Translations under genes and position numbers: made by a program
Assembly: GCA_945862235.1 (NCBI GenBank)
Contig: CAMAYU010000016.1
Coordinates: 1-57,362, forward strand
From: Schlesneria paludicola DSM 18645
Lineage (GTDB): Bacteria > Planctomycetota > Planctomycetia > Planctomycetales > Planctomycetaceae
Direction of reading: 5' to 3'
DNA length: 57,362 nt
Part shown: positions 41,198 through 50,281 of the stretch, one piece after another
Layout of the letters: each line of letters starts with the position of its first letter
Position numbering within the stretch: position 1 is the stretch's first letter
Notes under the pieces: model-generated
The model's input: only the letters and a program-made list of their open reading frames with translations
What the model was told of the DNA's origin: nothing
The model's database searches: none

Positions 41198-41974
41198 TCA
41201 GTCTTGATTGACGGACTCGGGTGTCGCTCGTTTTTGGATCGCCTTCCAAAGTTCATCGGACAGTGCCTGCATTCCTTTGTCGCCGGGATGGCCAGCCACG
41301 CCTGCGTGCTCGAACTTGCGTTCGGATCGGGCGAAGTTGGCTTCATCAGCGCCGAGCTTGCTGATGTCCACGAACGTTCCGCCTGCGTCGAGGCAGGCTT
41401 GCTTCATCTTCTCGTCCTTCGCGGCATCGGCCCAGAACTGACTGCGGACGATGAGCGTTGGATTGCCGTGACGCTTCAGTTCCGCCAGCAGCTTGTCGAA
41501 CGATGTCTTGAAGCGAAGCTTGGCCTCGTCAGTCGCGAGTGCCGCTGAGTTCTCGCCGATTGCCACGATGATCAGATCGGCTTGGAACTCCAGTTCGTCC
41601 TTTAAGCCTTCGGTCACGTTGAAGGCGTCGAGGTTCCGTTCAAAGTCAGCGATGTTCTTGGCTTTGACTTCGGGCATCCCACCGGTCGCCTTCGCGATCT
41701 GAGCCGTCAGGACGTGGACGTAGTCTTTCTCCAAGGCACTCGCCGCCATGCCCCAATTTCCCGTCCAACCAATCTTCGGAGCAGGGCCGTGCAGCGTGAT
41801 GCTGTTCCCCAGGAACAAGACTCGGTCCACACGCAGAGCGCCGACTCGCAACTCTTTCGCCGCCGGAGCCACGGGCCGCGCGGAGTCAATCTGTTCCACG
41901 GCCCCACACTCCGGCAACATCACCAGACTGACAACCATCGCCAACGCGACTTGCAACCATGCACGGCAGACCAT
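41198..41974 (-). CDS. SGNH/GDSL-type secreted hydrolase
   Basis: 258 residues from the ATG at 41974, with AAGGAA eight bases upstream and a signal peptide (MVCRAWLQVALAMVVSLVML); a 22-codon longer frame is less likely. The block I nucleophile is in VLFLGNSITLHG (GNSIT in place of the usual GDS). The oxyanion block appears as IIVAIGENSA, and the C-terminal Asp-x2-His is probably in HPGDKGMQALSDELW. It is an esterase or acylhydrolase of the SGNH fold, probably acting on glycans. Substrate unknown. Confidence 0.8.
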   Translation of the reverse strand: MVCRAWLQVALAMVVSLVMLPECGAVEQIDSARPVAPAAKELRVGALRVDRVLFLGNSITLHGPAPKIGWTGNWGMAASALEKDYVHVLTAQIAKATGGMPEVKAKNIADFERNLDAFNVTEGLKDELEFQADLIIVAIGENSAALATDEAKLRFKTSFDKLLAELKRHGNPTLIVRSQFWADAAKDEKMKQACLDAGGTFVDISKLGADEANFARSERKFEHAGVAGHPGDKGMQALSDELWKAIQKRATPESVNQD

Positions 41975-42090
41975 TTCGAGATTCCTTGGGAAAGAGTGAC
42001 GCAACACGATTGCGGAGTCCTCGGTGAAGCGAGCGGCCAAGACAACTCGCCCGTCCTTGGTGCGAATCGTGAGCTACTCTTCGGAGGGTT

Positions 42091-42230
42091 TATACTCACG
42101 CGGCCTGAAGTGAGGCACCTGCCCAACGTCGGTCTTGGTGAGTAAGCCCCCGGACTCTTCAGCACGGAGTCCGGGGGCTTACGCCGCCCGGCTCACTAAG
42201 AAAGCCACATTACTACCGCGCGAGGGTTAC
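42091..42230. repeat. Family-A MITE-like palindromic element with a shortened left arm
   Basis: The ends TATACTCACGCGGC and ACCGCGCGAGGGT are inverted. The core is 42134-42157 with 42167-42200. The right arm carries GCCGCCCGGC between the two halves of the stem, while the left arm passes straight from GGTGAG to TAAGCCC, lacking about 10 bases. It shares long identical flanks with the copy at 34935. Confidence 0.9.
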
Positions 42231-42265
42231 CTTTGTCACCGGGGCCACTGTGGATATCCAGCCTG

Positions 42266-43156
42266 ATGCCGACTGAACTTCCTGCGACGGCCGGTTTGCG
42301 TGGCCAGTCCATCGTCATCGATGGGCTGACGGTGAGGTATGGCTCGTTTACGGCCGTGGACCGACTGAGTCTTTCCGTGGGTGAAGGGGAGTTGTTTGGC
42401 TTTCTCGGGCCGAACGGGGCTGGCAAGAGTACGACCATTCGCGTGCTGATTGGCGCGAGCCGTCCGACTTCAGGACGAGTCGAGATTGCGGGACACTCGT
42501 TGCCGCGCGACTTCGCGAAAGTGAAGCCGTTGTTCGGCTACGTCCCCGACTCAGAAAACCACATGGAGGAATTCTCCGGGCGCGAAAACTTGGTGTTGTT
42601 TGCCAAGCTCTACGACGTGCCGCTCGCGGAAGTCGATCGGGCTTTGGGGCGGCTTGAACTGTCGGAAGCCGCAGACTTGCCAGTGCGGGCGTACTCGAAA
42701 GGGATGCGGAAGAAGCTGCTGATCGCCCGCGAAATCCTGCACCAACCCCGGATTTTGTATCTCGACGAACCGACGGCGAACCTCGACCGGCATTCCACCG
42801 AAGTCGTGCGAAAGCTGCTGCGGGAACTGACGGCACGCGGAACCACTGTGTTCCTCACGACGCACGACATGGAAGAGGTCGAGCAAATCTGCGATCGCGT
42901 GGCGATTCTCTGCAAGGGAAAGCTGATCGCCTGCGATACGCCGGTGAACTTCATGACGCGACACGCCGAACGCAAGGTGCTGGCGCAGTACGAACAGTCC
43001 GGCCAAGTGCTTCGCGAAGAGCTTGATCTGGACGACGATCGGCAGCGCGAACGGCTGGCGAACATCATTCGTCACGAGGCGTGCGTCCGCCTGCATTCGC
43101 AGGAATTCCAGTTTGAAGACGTGTTCCTCAAGCTGACGGGGCAGATCTACACATGA
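42266..43156 (+). CDS. ABC transporter ATP-binding protein (ABC-2 export type)
   Basis: 296 residues from the ATG at 42266; an alternative start 33 bases upstream cannot be excluded. Walker A is GPNGAGKS (48-55). The signature is degenerate (YSKGMRKK rather than LSGGQ), as is common in the NatA/CcmA-like group. Walker B is ILYLDEPTANLD and the switch is LTTHDMEE. The last 70 residues are an accessory domain (LAQYEQSGQVLREELDLDDD). Its stop overlaps the permease start by four bases (ATGA), so the two are translationally coupled. The substrate is unknown, perhaps a lipid, drug or Na+. Confidence 0.9.
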   Translation: MPTELPATAGLRGQSIVIDGLTVRYGSFTAVDRLSLSVGEGELFGFLGPNGAGKSTTIRVLIGASRPTSGRVEIAGHSLPRDFAKVKPLFGYVPDSENHMEEFSGRENLVLFAKLYDVPLAEVDRALGRLELSEAADLPVRAYSKGMRKKLLIAREILHQPRILYLDEPTANLDRHSTEVVRKLLRELTARGTTVFLTTHDMEEVEQICDRVAILCKGKLIACDTPVNFMTRHAERKVLAQYEQSGQVLREELDLDDDRQRERLANIIRHEACVRLHSQEFQFEDVFLKLTGQIYT

Positions 43157-44289
43157 TGCCGCGACTCGACAAAGTCCGAACACTGGTCGGCCGCGAGGCA
43201 CTCCGGTTGTTGAAGAATCCGTCGGCACTGATGGTGCTCGGGTTGCTCGTGGCGTTCTCGCTGCTGTTGGCCTTGAGCCGCAACGAGAAGAGCCCTGCGC
43301 TGTCCTGTTGGATCGTCCATCCCGACTCCCTCCTGACGAGCGAAGCGGGTGGGGTCTCGAGCGACTTTATCGAGAAACTCACTGAGGCGGCGAAGCAGAC
43401 CAAGACGATCCGCGTCCTGCCACTCAGCCGAATTGCGGTGTTTCGCGAGCAGCGGATGTATCCGCCGCTCACCTGCGCGATCGAGCTGCTGGAACTGCCC
43501 GCCGACGACGGATCGACTACGCAGTTGAGCGTTACCTATCGTCATCCCGGTGGGAAATCCGATGTTCTCGAACCGTTCTTGCGCTGGTTTTGGCCGATCG
43601 CAGTGGATCACTTCGGTCAGGTGCAGGTGGTCGAGCAGGCCCCGGCTGCGAGTCGCCCGACATCGGCCACGGCGCTCGTCATGGAACGGCTGCAATCTGG
43701 TTCGCTGAAAGATTTGATGAGTGAAGAACTCGCGGCAGCCATTCTGCTGCTGGTCGTGCAGTTCGTGACGTGTTGTCAGTTGATCGTGTCGTTCACGAGC
43801 CAAGATCGCGAACGCGGGACGCTGACGGCGCTCGCACTGTCACCGATCACAATGTCAGAATTGCTCCAGGCCAAGATCCTGTTTCACCTGCTGCTGTCGG
43901 CCCTCGGTTGCGGTGCGGTGATCGCCGTGTTGAAGCCGTCTGCACTGACGCACGCCAGTTTGTGGGCCACGCTCCTCTTGACGAGCCTCGGCCTGTGCAG
44001 CGTCGGGATGGTGATCGCGTCGCTCACCAAAACGCAAAGCGGCGCGAGCCTCTTGGCGCTGTGCTACATGCTGGTCGGAGCGGTCGTGTTCTATCTCGCG
44101 ACCAAGTTTTCGGCATTTGCCCAATTGAAGTCGTTCGCGTTCGAGAACTACGGTTTTGGAATGCTCTTCCTTTCACTGCAACGACCGATCCCCTTGGCCC
44201 GTGCGACAGATCTGGCACCGATGCTGGCACTCGTTGTCGGCTGGCTGACCACCGCGACGCTGCTGTTTCGGACCCGCGGTTGGCGGTGA
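43153..44289 (+). CDS. ABC-2 type transporter permease
   Basis: 378 residues. The first membrane helix is SALMVLGLLVAFSLLLAL. A large extracytoplasmic domain covers about residues 45-190. Five more helices lie between about 195 and 375 (AAILLLVVQFVTCCQLIVSF, LLSALGCGAVIAVL, TLLLTSLGLCSVGMVIASLT). Between the second and third come ERGTLTALALSPITMSELLQ, the typical ABC-2 cytoplasmic loop that meets the ATPase. The order and four-base overlap with the ATPase gene mark a two-gene exporter. Cargo unknown. Confidence 0.87.
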   Translation: MMPRLDKVRTLVGREALRLLKNPSALMVLGLLVAFSLLLALSRNEKSPALSCWIVHPDSLLTSEAGGVSSDFIEKLTEAAKQTKTIRVLPLSRIAVFREQRMYPPLTCAIELLELPADDGSTTQLSVTYRHPGGKSDVLEPFLRWFWPIAVDHFGQVQVVEQAPAASRPTSATALVMERLQSGSLKDLMSEELAAAILLLVVQFVTCCQLIVSFTSQDRERGTLTALALSPITMSELLQAKILFHLLLSALGCGAVIAVLKPSALTHASLWATLLLTSLGLCSVGMVIASLTKTQSGASLLALCYMLVGAVVFYLATKFSAFAQLKSFAFENYGFGMLFLSLQRPIPLARATDLAPMLALVVGWLTTATLLFRTRGWR

Positions 44290-44337
44290 GCCAGAACACG
44301 CGCGAGGCGTTCAGGCAACACCCCGAAAATGAATGAC

Positions 44338-44406
44338 CCGTAGGATGGACGCCTCTTCCGTCCTACGAGTGAACAACCTCGGACGGACGAGGCGTCCATC
44401 CTACGG
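44338..44406. repeat. Hairpin with CCGTAGG tips
   Basis: Arms 44338-44363 and 44381-44406 (CCGTAGGATGGACGCCTC and onward) pair over 26 bp with one mismatch and a 17-base loop. It lies 49 bases after the permease stop. There is no T-run, but the stem could protect or end that transcript. Confidence 0.88.
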
Positions 44407-44611
44407 CTCGATTTATCAGCGGGATTGTCGTCATGGCCCCGCCTGACCCAAGAGTGCGAAGCGGAGTCGGGGCAGAGGACTGTCCCTCCAAAAAGTCAGG
44501 ACCTGCTCGTAGCGATTGGAGCGACGGCGGGATAGAACTCCGTTCCCCAGCTAGTCCTCCCGCGCCATGCCAGACGTCCTCCACAGTAGTCGCTTGCCGA
44601 TAGACCGTCCC

Positions 44612-46990
44612 ATGCAGATCACAAAGCTGCGCGAACCTCTTCTCTCGTCACACCGGTCACCGGCGCGTTTTGCCGTGTCGCTCGCCTTCACGCTGGGCAT
44701 CGCCCTGTTCGCGGGAGTCGCTTCGGCCGACGAAGTGCCAACCGGAGAGTTGGTCTACAAGCAGAAATGCGCCGCGTGTCACGGAGCCAAAGGGGAAGGA
44801 GCGACCGACAAGTATCCTCAGCCTTTGGTGGGAGATCGTTCCGTTGGCGAGTTGACCGAGTACGTCAGCAAGACGATGCCCGAGGACAAGCCGGGGACGT
44901 GCGTCGGTGAGGAAGCGCGTCTCGTTTCCCAGTTCATTCATGACAGCTTCTATTCCCCAACGGCGCAGGCTCGCAACAAACCGGCTCGTATCGAGCTGTC
45001 GCGTTTGACGGTCAGACAGTACCGCAACGTCGTGGCCGATCTAATCGGAACGTTTCGTGATACGGGGAAGCTCGACAAGCAGTCGGGGCTGCGCGGCGAG
45101 TATTTCAAATCGCGGCGAGCCGACGGAAAAGATCGGGCCATCGAACGGATCGACTCCGTCGTTGCGTTCGACTTCCAAGACAAAAGCCCCGACACCGAAA
45201 AGCTCGAACCGCACGAGTTTTCGATCAAATGGGAAGGGGCCGTCTTTGCGCCGGAAACGGGTGAGTATGAGTTCCAAGTCCGCACGAATCAGGCGACGCG
45301 GCTGTGGATCAACGACCTCAACCAACCGCTCGTCGATGCCTACGTGAAGTCCGGCAGCGATACCGAACATCGCGGTGCGATCTTCTTGATTGGCGGCCGA
45401 ACGTACGCGTTGCGGCTGGAGTTCTCGAAGGCGAAGCAGGGAGTTGATGACAAGAAGGCGAAGGAGAAGCCGCCCGCTCCCGCGTCGATCTTTCTCGAAT
45501 GGAAGCGGCCGCATCGCGCGACGGAGGTCATCCCCGCGCGAAACCTTTCCACGAGCAAGCCGTCCCTGTGGTGCGTAGTCTCCACGCCGTTTCCGCCGGA
45601 TGATCGGAGCCTCGGCTGGGAGAAGGCCACTTCCATCTCGAAGGAATGGGATCAAGCGACGACCGACGCGGCCATCGAAGTCGCCACGTATGTCGTCGCG
45701 CACCTCGATAAACTGTCCGGCACGAAGCGTGACGCGGCGGATCGAGTCAGTCGGTTGCAGGACTTCTGCCGCCGCTTCGCCGAGCGCGCGTTTCGCCGGC
45801 CGCTCGATGACGACACGAAGCAACTGTTCATCGACCGCCAGTTTTCAGAAGCGACCGATCCCGAAGCCGCTGTGAAACGTGTCGTGTTGCTGGTCCTCAA
45901 GTCGCCGCGCTTTCTTTACCGCGAAGTCGGCGGTTCGGTTGAGAGCAGCAACAACCCGTATGACGTGGCGTCGCGCATGGCGTTCGGATTGTGGGACTCG
46001 ATGCCGGACCAACCGCTCCTCAACGCAGCCGCCAAGGGGGAGCTGGCGACGCGTGCCCAAGTCGTCTCGCACGCCGAGCGGATGCTCGCCGATCCGCGCA
46101 CCCACTCGAAGCTGTCCGATTTTCTGCTCCGTTGGCTGAAGGTCGATCACGTTCCCGATGTCGCCAAGGACACCGAGCGGTTTCCCGAATTCAACGCGGT
46201 CCTCGCCAACGACCTTCGCACGTCGCTCGAACTGTTTCTCAATGAGGTCTTGTCGAGTGAGTCGGCCGATTTTCGGCAGTTGCTCCTCGCGAATTCTCTC
46301 CCATTGAACGGTCGGCTGGCGAAGTTCTACGGGGTCGATCTTCCCGAGGACGCGCCGTTTCAGTCGGTGCCGCTCGACTCGAACGAGCGGGCCGGAGTCC
46401 TGTCGCACCCGTACTTGATGGCGGGCTTCGCGTACACGGCGACCAGTTCGCCCATTCATCGCGGCGTCTTCATTGCGCGTAGCGTGCTCGGCCGAACGCT
46501 ACGTCCACCACCAGAAGCCGTCACTCCGCTGGCCGCGGATTTGCGTCCCGACCTCACCACGCGAGACCGCGTTGCTCTGCAAACCAAGCCGGAGTCATGT
46601 CAGTCCTGCCACGCGATGATCAACCCGCTCGGGTTCACACTGGAACACTTTGATGCGGTCGGCCGATTCCGTAAAGAAGAGCTTGGCAAACCGATCGTCG
46701 CGTCCGGTGCGTATCGCACTCGTCACGGCGACACGGTCCAATTTAACGGGGTGCGAGATTTGGCAAACTTTTTGGCCAACAGCCCGGAGACTCACGCCGC
46801 CTTCGTCGAGCAATTGTTTCACGCCCTCATCAAGCAGCCGATCCGAGCCTACGGTTCGCAGACCAAGGACTCATTGCGACAGACCTTCGTTCAAGAGAAC
46901 TTCAACATTCGCAAGCTGCTGGTCGAGATCATCGCCACCAGCGCGCTGACACCCGTCGAATCCAAGCCGCAGACGGCCTCTGCCCAGTAG
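44612..46990 (+). CDS. PSCyt/PA14/DUF1592-series secreted protein
   Basis: 792 residues from the ATG at 44612; 44567 is an alternative. After a signal peptide ([20 protein letters not shown]), a cytochrome c domain has C53-AA-C56-H57. A PA14-like carbohydrate-binding region follows ([29 protein letters not shown]). The DUF1595, DUF1592 ([34 protein letters not shown]), DUF1588 ([40 protein letters not shown]) and DUF1585 ([20 protein letters not shown]) modules complete it. The second CxxCH (CQSCH) is part of the DUF1588 end. This is the usual partner of DUF1552 proteins, which follows at once. Confidence 0.92.
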   Translation: MQITKLREPLLSSHRSPARFAVSLAFTLGIALFAGVASADEVPTGELVYKQKCAACHGAKGEGATDKYPQPLVGDRSVGELTEYVSKTMPEDKPGTCVGEEARLVSQFIHDSFYSPTAQARNKPARIELSRLTVRQYRNVVADLIGTFRDTGKLDKQSGLRGEYFKSRRADGKDRAIERIDSVVAFDFQDKSPDTEKLEPHEFSIKWEGAVFAPETGEYEFQVRTNQATRLWINDLNQPLVDAYVKSGSDTEHRGAIFLIGGRTYALRLEFSKAKQGVDDKKAKEKPPAPASIFLEWKRPHRATEVIPARNLSTSKPSLWCVVSTPFPPDDRSLGWEKATSISKEWDQATTDAAIEVATYVVAHLDKLSGTKRDAADRVSRLQDFCRRFAERAFRRPLDDDTKQLFIDRQFSEATDPEAAVKRVVLLVLKSPRFLYREVGGSVESSNNPYDVASRMAFGLWDSMPDQPLLNAAAKGELATRAQVVSHAERMLADPRTHSKLSDFLLRWLKVDHVPDVAKDTERFPEFNAVLANDLRTSLELFLNEVLSSESADFRQLLLANSLPLNGRLAKFYGVDLPEDAPFQSVPLDSNERAGVLSHPYLMAGFAYTATSSPIHRGVFIARSVLGRTLRPPPEAVTPLAADLRPDLTTRDRVALQTKPESCQSCHAMINPLGFTLEHFDAVGRFRKEELGKPIVASGAYRTRHGDTVQFNGVRDLANFLANSPETHAAFVEQLFHALIKQPIRAYGSQTKDSLRQTFVQENFNIRKLLVEIIATSALTPVESKPQTASAQ

Positions 46991-47015
46991 TGCTTCCCAT
47001 CTTCGGAGACATCCG

Positions 47016-48332
47016 GTGACTCAAACTTCCCGACGCGACTTTCTCCGTGACCTAGGCCTCAGTGCGGCGGCGCTGCCGTTTGTGTTGAATCTGCCCAGCC
47101 TCGGCTTTGCTAATCAGCAGGCTCGCAAGCAGCGGCTGGTCATTATGTTCAGCCCGAATGGTGTCGTGCCGAACACGTTCTGGCCTGAAGAAGAGGGCGA
47201 AGACTTCAAGCTGAAGGAAAGCCTCTCGCCGCTGGAACCGTTCAAAAACAAGTTACTTACGCTGCACGGCGTCTGTGACAAGGTGCGCGGTGATGGCGAC
47301 AGCCACATGCGCGGCATCGGCTGCTTGTTGACGGGAACGGAACTATTCCCCGGCAACATTCAGGGGGGATCAGATACGCCCGCCGGGTGGTCCAGCGGCA
47401 TCTCGATCGATCAAGAGATCAAGAACTACTTGCAGGCCGATGCCAGCCGACGCACGCGATTCGGATCGTTGGAGTTCGGCGTGATGGTCCCCGATCGCGC
47501 CGATACGTGGACGCGCATGTCGTACTCCGGTGCCAACAAGCCGATCACGCCGATCGACGATCCGTATCAGATGTTCTCCAAGCTCTACGGTCGCATGAAG
47601 GATCAAGAGTCTTTGAAAAGCATCCTCGATGAATTGCAGGGTGATCTGAAAAAGGTCGCGTCGGTCGTGAATGCCCAGGACCGGCAACTTCTCGAAGAAC
47701 AGACGAACTTTGTTCGCGAACTCGAACAGGAACTGAAGGCGACTTCCACTGAGGGTCTCAATCACACGGTTCCGGAACTCGAACCGGGGATCAAAGAAGA
47801 CAACGACAACATGCCGAAACTGAGCAAGCTGAACATCGACCTCATGGTGAACAGCTTCGCCAACGACTTCGCCCGCGTCGTGACGCTGCAATACACGAAC
47901 TCGGTCGGCGGCGCGAAGATGAGATGGCTGGGTGTCGATGAGGGACATCACGAGCTGTCACACAACCCGGACACCGATGAGAAGTCTCAGGACAAATTGA
48001 CGCGGATCAACAAGTGGTACGCCGATCAGATGGCTTACCTCGCACAGCGTCTGTCCGAGACACCAGAACCGGGCGGGCAGGGGAGCTTGCTCGACAACAC
48101 GCTGATCGTTTGGACAAACGAGTTGGGCAAGGGTAACTCGCACACGCTCGACAATATCCCGTTCGTGTTGTTGGGCAACGGCCTCGATTTCCAGATGGGC
48201 CGTGCGCTGAAGTACAAGAAAACGGCGCACAACCGCCTGCTGATGTCGCTCGCCCACGGCTTCGGCCACCGCATCGAACGCTTCGGCAACCCCGACTTCT
48301 GCGGCGACGGGCCGCTGTTGAATCTGACATGA
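47016..48332 (+). CDS. DUF1552 Tat-exported protein
   Basis: 438 residues from a GTG start with GGAG upstream. A Tat leader ([20 protein letters not shown]) precedes [20 protein letters not shown], the conserved LTLHGVCDK, and [14 protein letters not shown]. The DUF1552 core includes [20 protein letters not shown] and a [12 protein letters not shown] motif. It is the standard neighbour of DUF1592-series cytochromes, starting 25 bases after the previous stop, so they form an operon. The activity is unknown. The fold is related to DUF1501 and alkaline phosphatase. Confidence 0.92.
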   Translation: MTQTSRRDFLRDLGLSAAALPFVLNLPSLGFANQQARKQRLVIMFSPNGVVPNTFWPEEEGEDFKLKESLSPLEPFKNKLLTLHGVCDKVRGDGDSHMRGIGCLLTGTELFPGNIQGGSDTPAGWSSGISIDQEIKNYLQADASRRTRFGSLEFGVMVPDRADTWTRMSYSGANKPITPIDDPYQMFSKLYGRMKDQESLKSILDELQGDLKKVASVVNAQDRQLLEEQTNFVRELEQELKATSTEGLNHTVPELEPGIKEDNDNMPKLSKLNIDLMVNSFANDFARVVTLQYTNSVGGAKMRWLGVDEGHHELSHNPDTDEKSQDKLTRINKWYADQMAYLAQRLSETPEPGGQGSLLDNTLIVWTNELGKGNSHTLDNIPFVLLGNGLDFQMGRALKYKKTAHNRLLMSLAHGFGHRIERFGNPDFCGDGPLLNLT

Positions 48333-48568
48333 TCGCCGAGCCACACGGAAGCGGAGTCTTCGGCGCCTGCTCTCGCTTGGAAGATGTCTTATTCTCCCGT
48401 AAAATCCGCCCGGCTCACGATAAAAATGACGAGGGACGAGGGACGAACCTTACCGGTGTCGGGGTTTCGGCATTAGCTTGTGGCCTGTTATGGAGTCAAT
48501 CCGATTGGATTGGTCCTTGTTTTCAATTGCGTAGTCTTGTTTTTCACTGTTTTTGAAGGGAGATTCTG

Positions 48569-49600
48569 ATGAAAGAATTGTCAATTCGTAAGTTGTTGCG
48601 GCGTGGGTTCACGCTGATTGAGTTGCTGGTGGTGATCGCGATCATCGCGGTCTTGATTGCCTTATTGCTGCCCGCCGTCCAACAGGCGCGCGAGTCGGCG
48701 CGACGTACTCAGTGCAAGAACAACTTGAAGCAGTTCGGATTGTCATTGCATAACTACCACGACACGTTTCTCATGTTCCCGCTGGGGAAGTTTGGATCGA
48801 TCCATGACAGTGGAGGAGCCGCCAACACCAATTCGTGGCGGGCTTTTAGTGCTCACGCGATGATCCTCCCGTACATGGATCAAGCGGCGGTGTACAGCCA
48901 ATTCGATGTTAATTTGATGGTACATAGCGGTGCTGCGGCGACGCATGGCAACAACCCCGTCACCAAGAATAAGAAAATTGCGGCTTTCATCTGCCCATCA
49001 GATACAAGGTGGCCGGGAGCGGAAGCTGGTAATAACTATCTCGCCTCCGGTGGTCCGACGACGTGGTGGGGAATTGCCGCTGCGGACCAGATCGGCATGT
49101 TTAATTACCAGCGAACAGTGGCGATGTCGGACATCACCGACGGGACATCGAACGCGATCGCTGTTTCCGAAGCAACGGTCGGAAACAACAGTGCTACCTA
49201 TGACTTGCGTCGAAGCCATGTACGGAACCAAGCATTTCCAGGTGGCGCGCCGAATAAATTCTGGACGAAGTCCCAACTCGATACTTATGGTACGCAGTGC
49301 CTGACCGGAACAGGGAATGTTCATGCGCACAAAGGTCGTGAATGGGCCAACGGCATTGGGAGCCAAACGATCTTCAACACGATGAATGGGCCAAACACCA
49401 CGAACCCCGACTGCCATCCGTGCAACGGATGTGGGTGGTACGATAGTGCAGGAATTTGGTCAGCTCGTAGCCTGCACACCGGTGGGGTGCATGTTCTTTT
49501 GGGCGATGGAGCCGTCAGATTTGTTAGCGACAACGTTGACCTTTTAACGTGGCAAAGAGCCGGGGCCATCAATGATGGCGGGGTACTCGGTGAGTTCTAA
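48569..49600 (+). CDS. DUF1559 pseudopilin-like protein
   Basis: 343 residues. GAAGGGAGA precedes the ATG. The type IV prepilin leader RRGFTLIELLVVIAIIAVLI has the cleavage site after Gly and the conserved Glu at position +5 of the mature protein. PAVQQARESARRTQCKNNLK and LGLSLHNYH follow, and the C-terminus has the family signature HTGGVHVLLGDGAVRFVSDN (H-x9-DG type). DUF1559 proteins are present in tens of copies in planctomycetes and are probably surface or pseudopilus components. It is followed by a hairpin and a small lipoprotein, the usual gene order. Confidence 0.93.
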   Translation: MKELSIRKLLRRGFTLIELLVVIAIIAVLIALLLPAVQQARESARRTQCKNNLKQFGLSLHNYHDTFLMFPLGKFGSIHDSGGAANTNSWRAFSAHAMILPYMDQAAVYSQFDVNLMVHSGAAATHGNNPVTKNKKIAAFICPSDTRWPGAEAGNNYLASGGPTTWWGIAAADQIGMFNYQRTVAMSDITDGTSNAIAVSEATVGNNSATYDLRRSHVRNQAFPGGAPNKFWTKSQLDTYGTQCLTGTGNVHAHKGREWANGIGSQTIFNTMNGPNTTNPDCHPCNGCGWYDSAGIWSARSLHTGGVHVLLGDGAVRFVSDNVDLLTWQRAGAINDGGVLGEF

Positions 49601-49632
49601 TTGTTGTTCCACAAGTGGACATTGAAAATGAC

Positions 49633-49660
49633 GCGCGAGTCTAGCTGGCTAGGCTCGCGC
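49633..49660 (+). repeat. Hairpin between DUF1559 and lipoprotein genes
   Basis: A GCGCGAG/CTCGCGC stem of seven base pairs with a 14-base loop lies 33 bases after the DUF1559 stop. CTCTCTCTTG follows, not a clean T-tract. It could weaken read-through to the lipoprotein or guard the 3' end of the abundant pseudopilin message. Confidence 0.6.
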
Positions 49661-49711
49661 CTCTCTCTTGCACCCTGTAAACCCCGGTCACACTATTGTT
49701 GGGAGTCTCAA

Positions 49712-50038
49712 ATGTATCGTCCGTCATTCGTCATGGTTTGCCTCTTTTGCGCTACACTCGGCTGTGGTGGAGGGAAATCTGGCCCTGCCGCTCCTGTCCC
49801 GTCGCTCGACGTTAGCAAAGCTGTTCCCGCCGACCAGTTGAAGCAAACGCTGGATGAAATCGGGAAAACAGGCGAGGCTGGCAGTGCCACCGCTGGATTG
49901 CGGGCGGGAATTGAAGCCCTGAACGCGAAAGATCCCGCGAAAGGGGCCGGCCTCTTGAAAGATCTCGGCGACCTGGAAGCATCGACAAACCCCGAAGAGG
50001 TCAAGGTAATCGCCAAAAAGATGGCAAGCCTGCTCTAG
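49712..50038 (+). CDS. Small lipoprotein following DUF1559
   Basis: 108 residues from the ATG at 49712, with GGGAG eight bases upstream. The leader MYRPSFVMVCLFCATLGCGG contains a lipobox (TLGC), so the mature protein is probably lipidated on Cys18. The rest is Ala/Lys-rich and helical (QLKQTLDEIGKTGEAGSATA, GLLKDLGDLEASTNPEEVKV). No domain is recognised. Genes of this kind regularly follow DUF1559 in planctomycetes. Confidence 0.75.
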   Translation: MYRPSFVMVCLFCATLGCGGGKSGPAAPVPSLDVSKAVPADQLKQTLDEIGKTGEAGSATAGLRAGIEALNAKDPAKGAGLLKDLGDLEASTNPEEVKVIAKKMASLL

Positions 50039-50057
50039 GCGATTGGGTTGAATTCAA

Positions 50058-50157
50058 TGACCCCGACAACATCTAACGTTCGGTGTGAGCGAGGAGGCAG
50101 AGTCATTTGACTCTCTCGTTCACGCCGAACGTTGATGTTGCCGGGGTCAGTTTTTTT
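50058..50157 (+). terminator. Large terminator hairpin with T-tract
   Basis: Arms 50058-50094 and 50115-50149 (TGACCCCGACAACATCTAAC and onward) form a stem of about 35 bp with a 20-base loop. G and seven T residues follow. It ends the DUF1559/lipoprotein unit. The stem is far longer than a normal terminator and resembles the other palindromic elements, suggesting an element adopted as a terminator. Confidence 0.85.
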
Positions 50158-50216
50158 CGTTCGTCCCAATCCTGCGCTGCCCTAACCGACAGGCGGCGTG
50201 TGTGCCGATCCCTCAA

Positions 50217-50249
50217 GACTCACCGGTTCCAAGGAACGGTGAGTCTTTG
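50217..50249. terminator. Hairpin between the lipoprotein and thiol peroxidase genes
   Basis: GACTCACCGGTTCC pairs with GGAACGGTGAGTC (one bulged G) around a 2-base loop, followed by TTTG. It lies 37 bases beyond the thiol peroxidase stop on minus and past the previous terminator on plus. Probably serves the peroxidase transcript. Confidence 0.55.
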
Positions 50250-50281
50250 AAACAATAGAGGGAGCTACGGCGACAGAAGAC

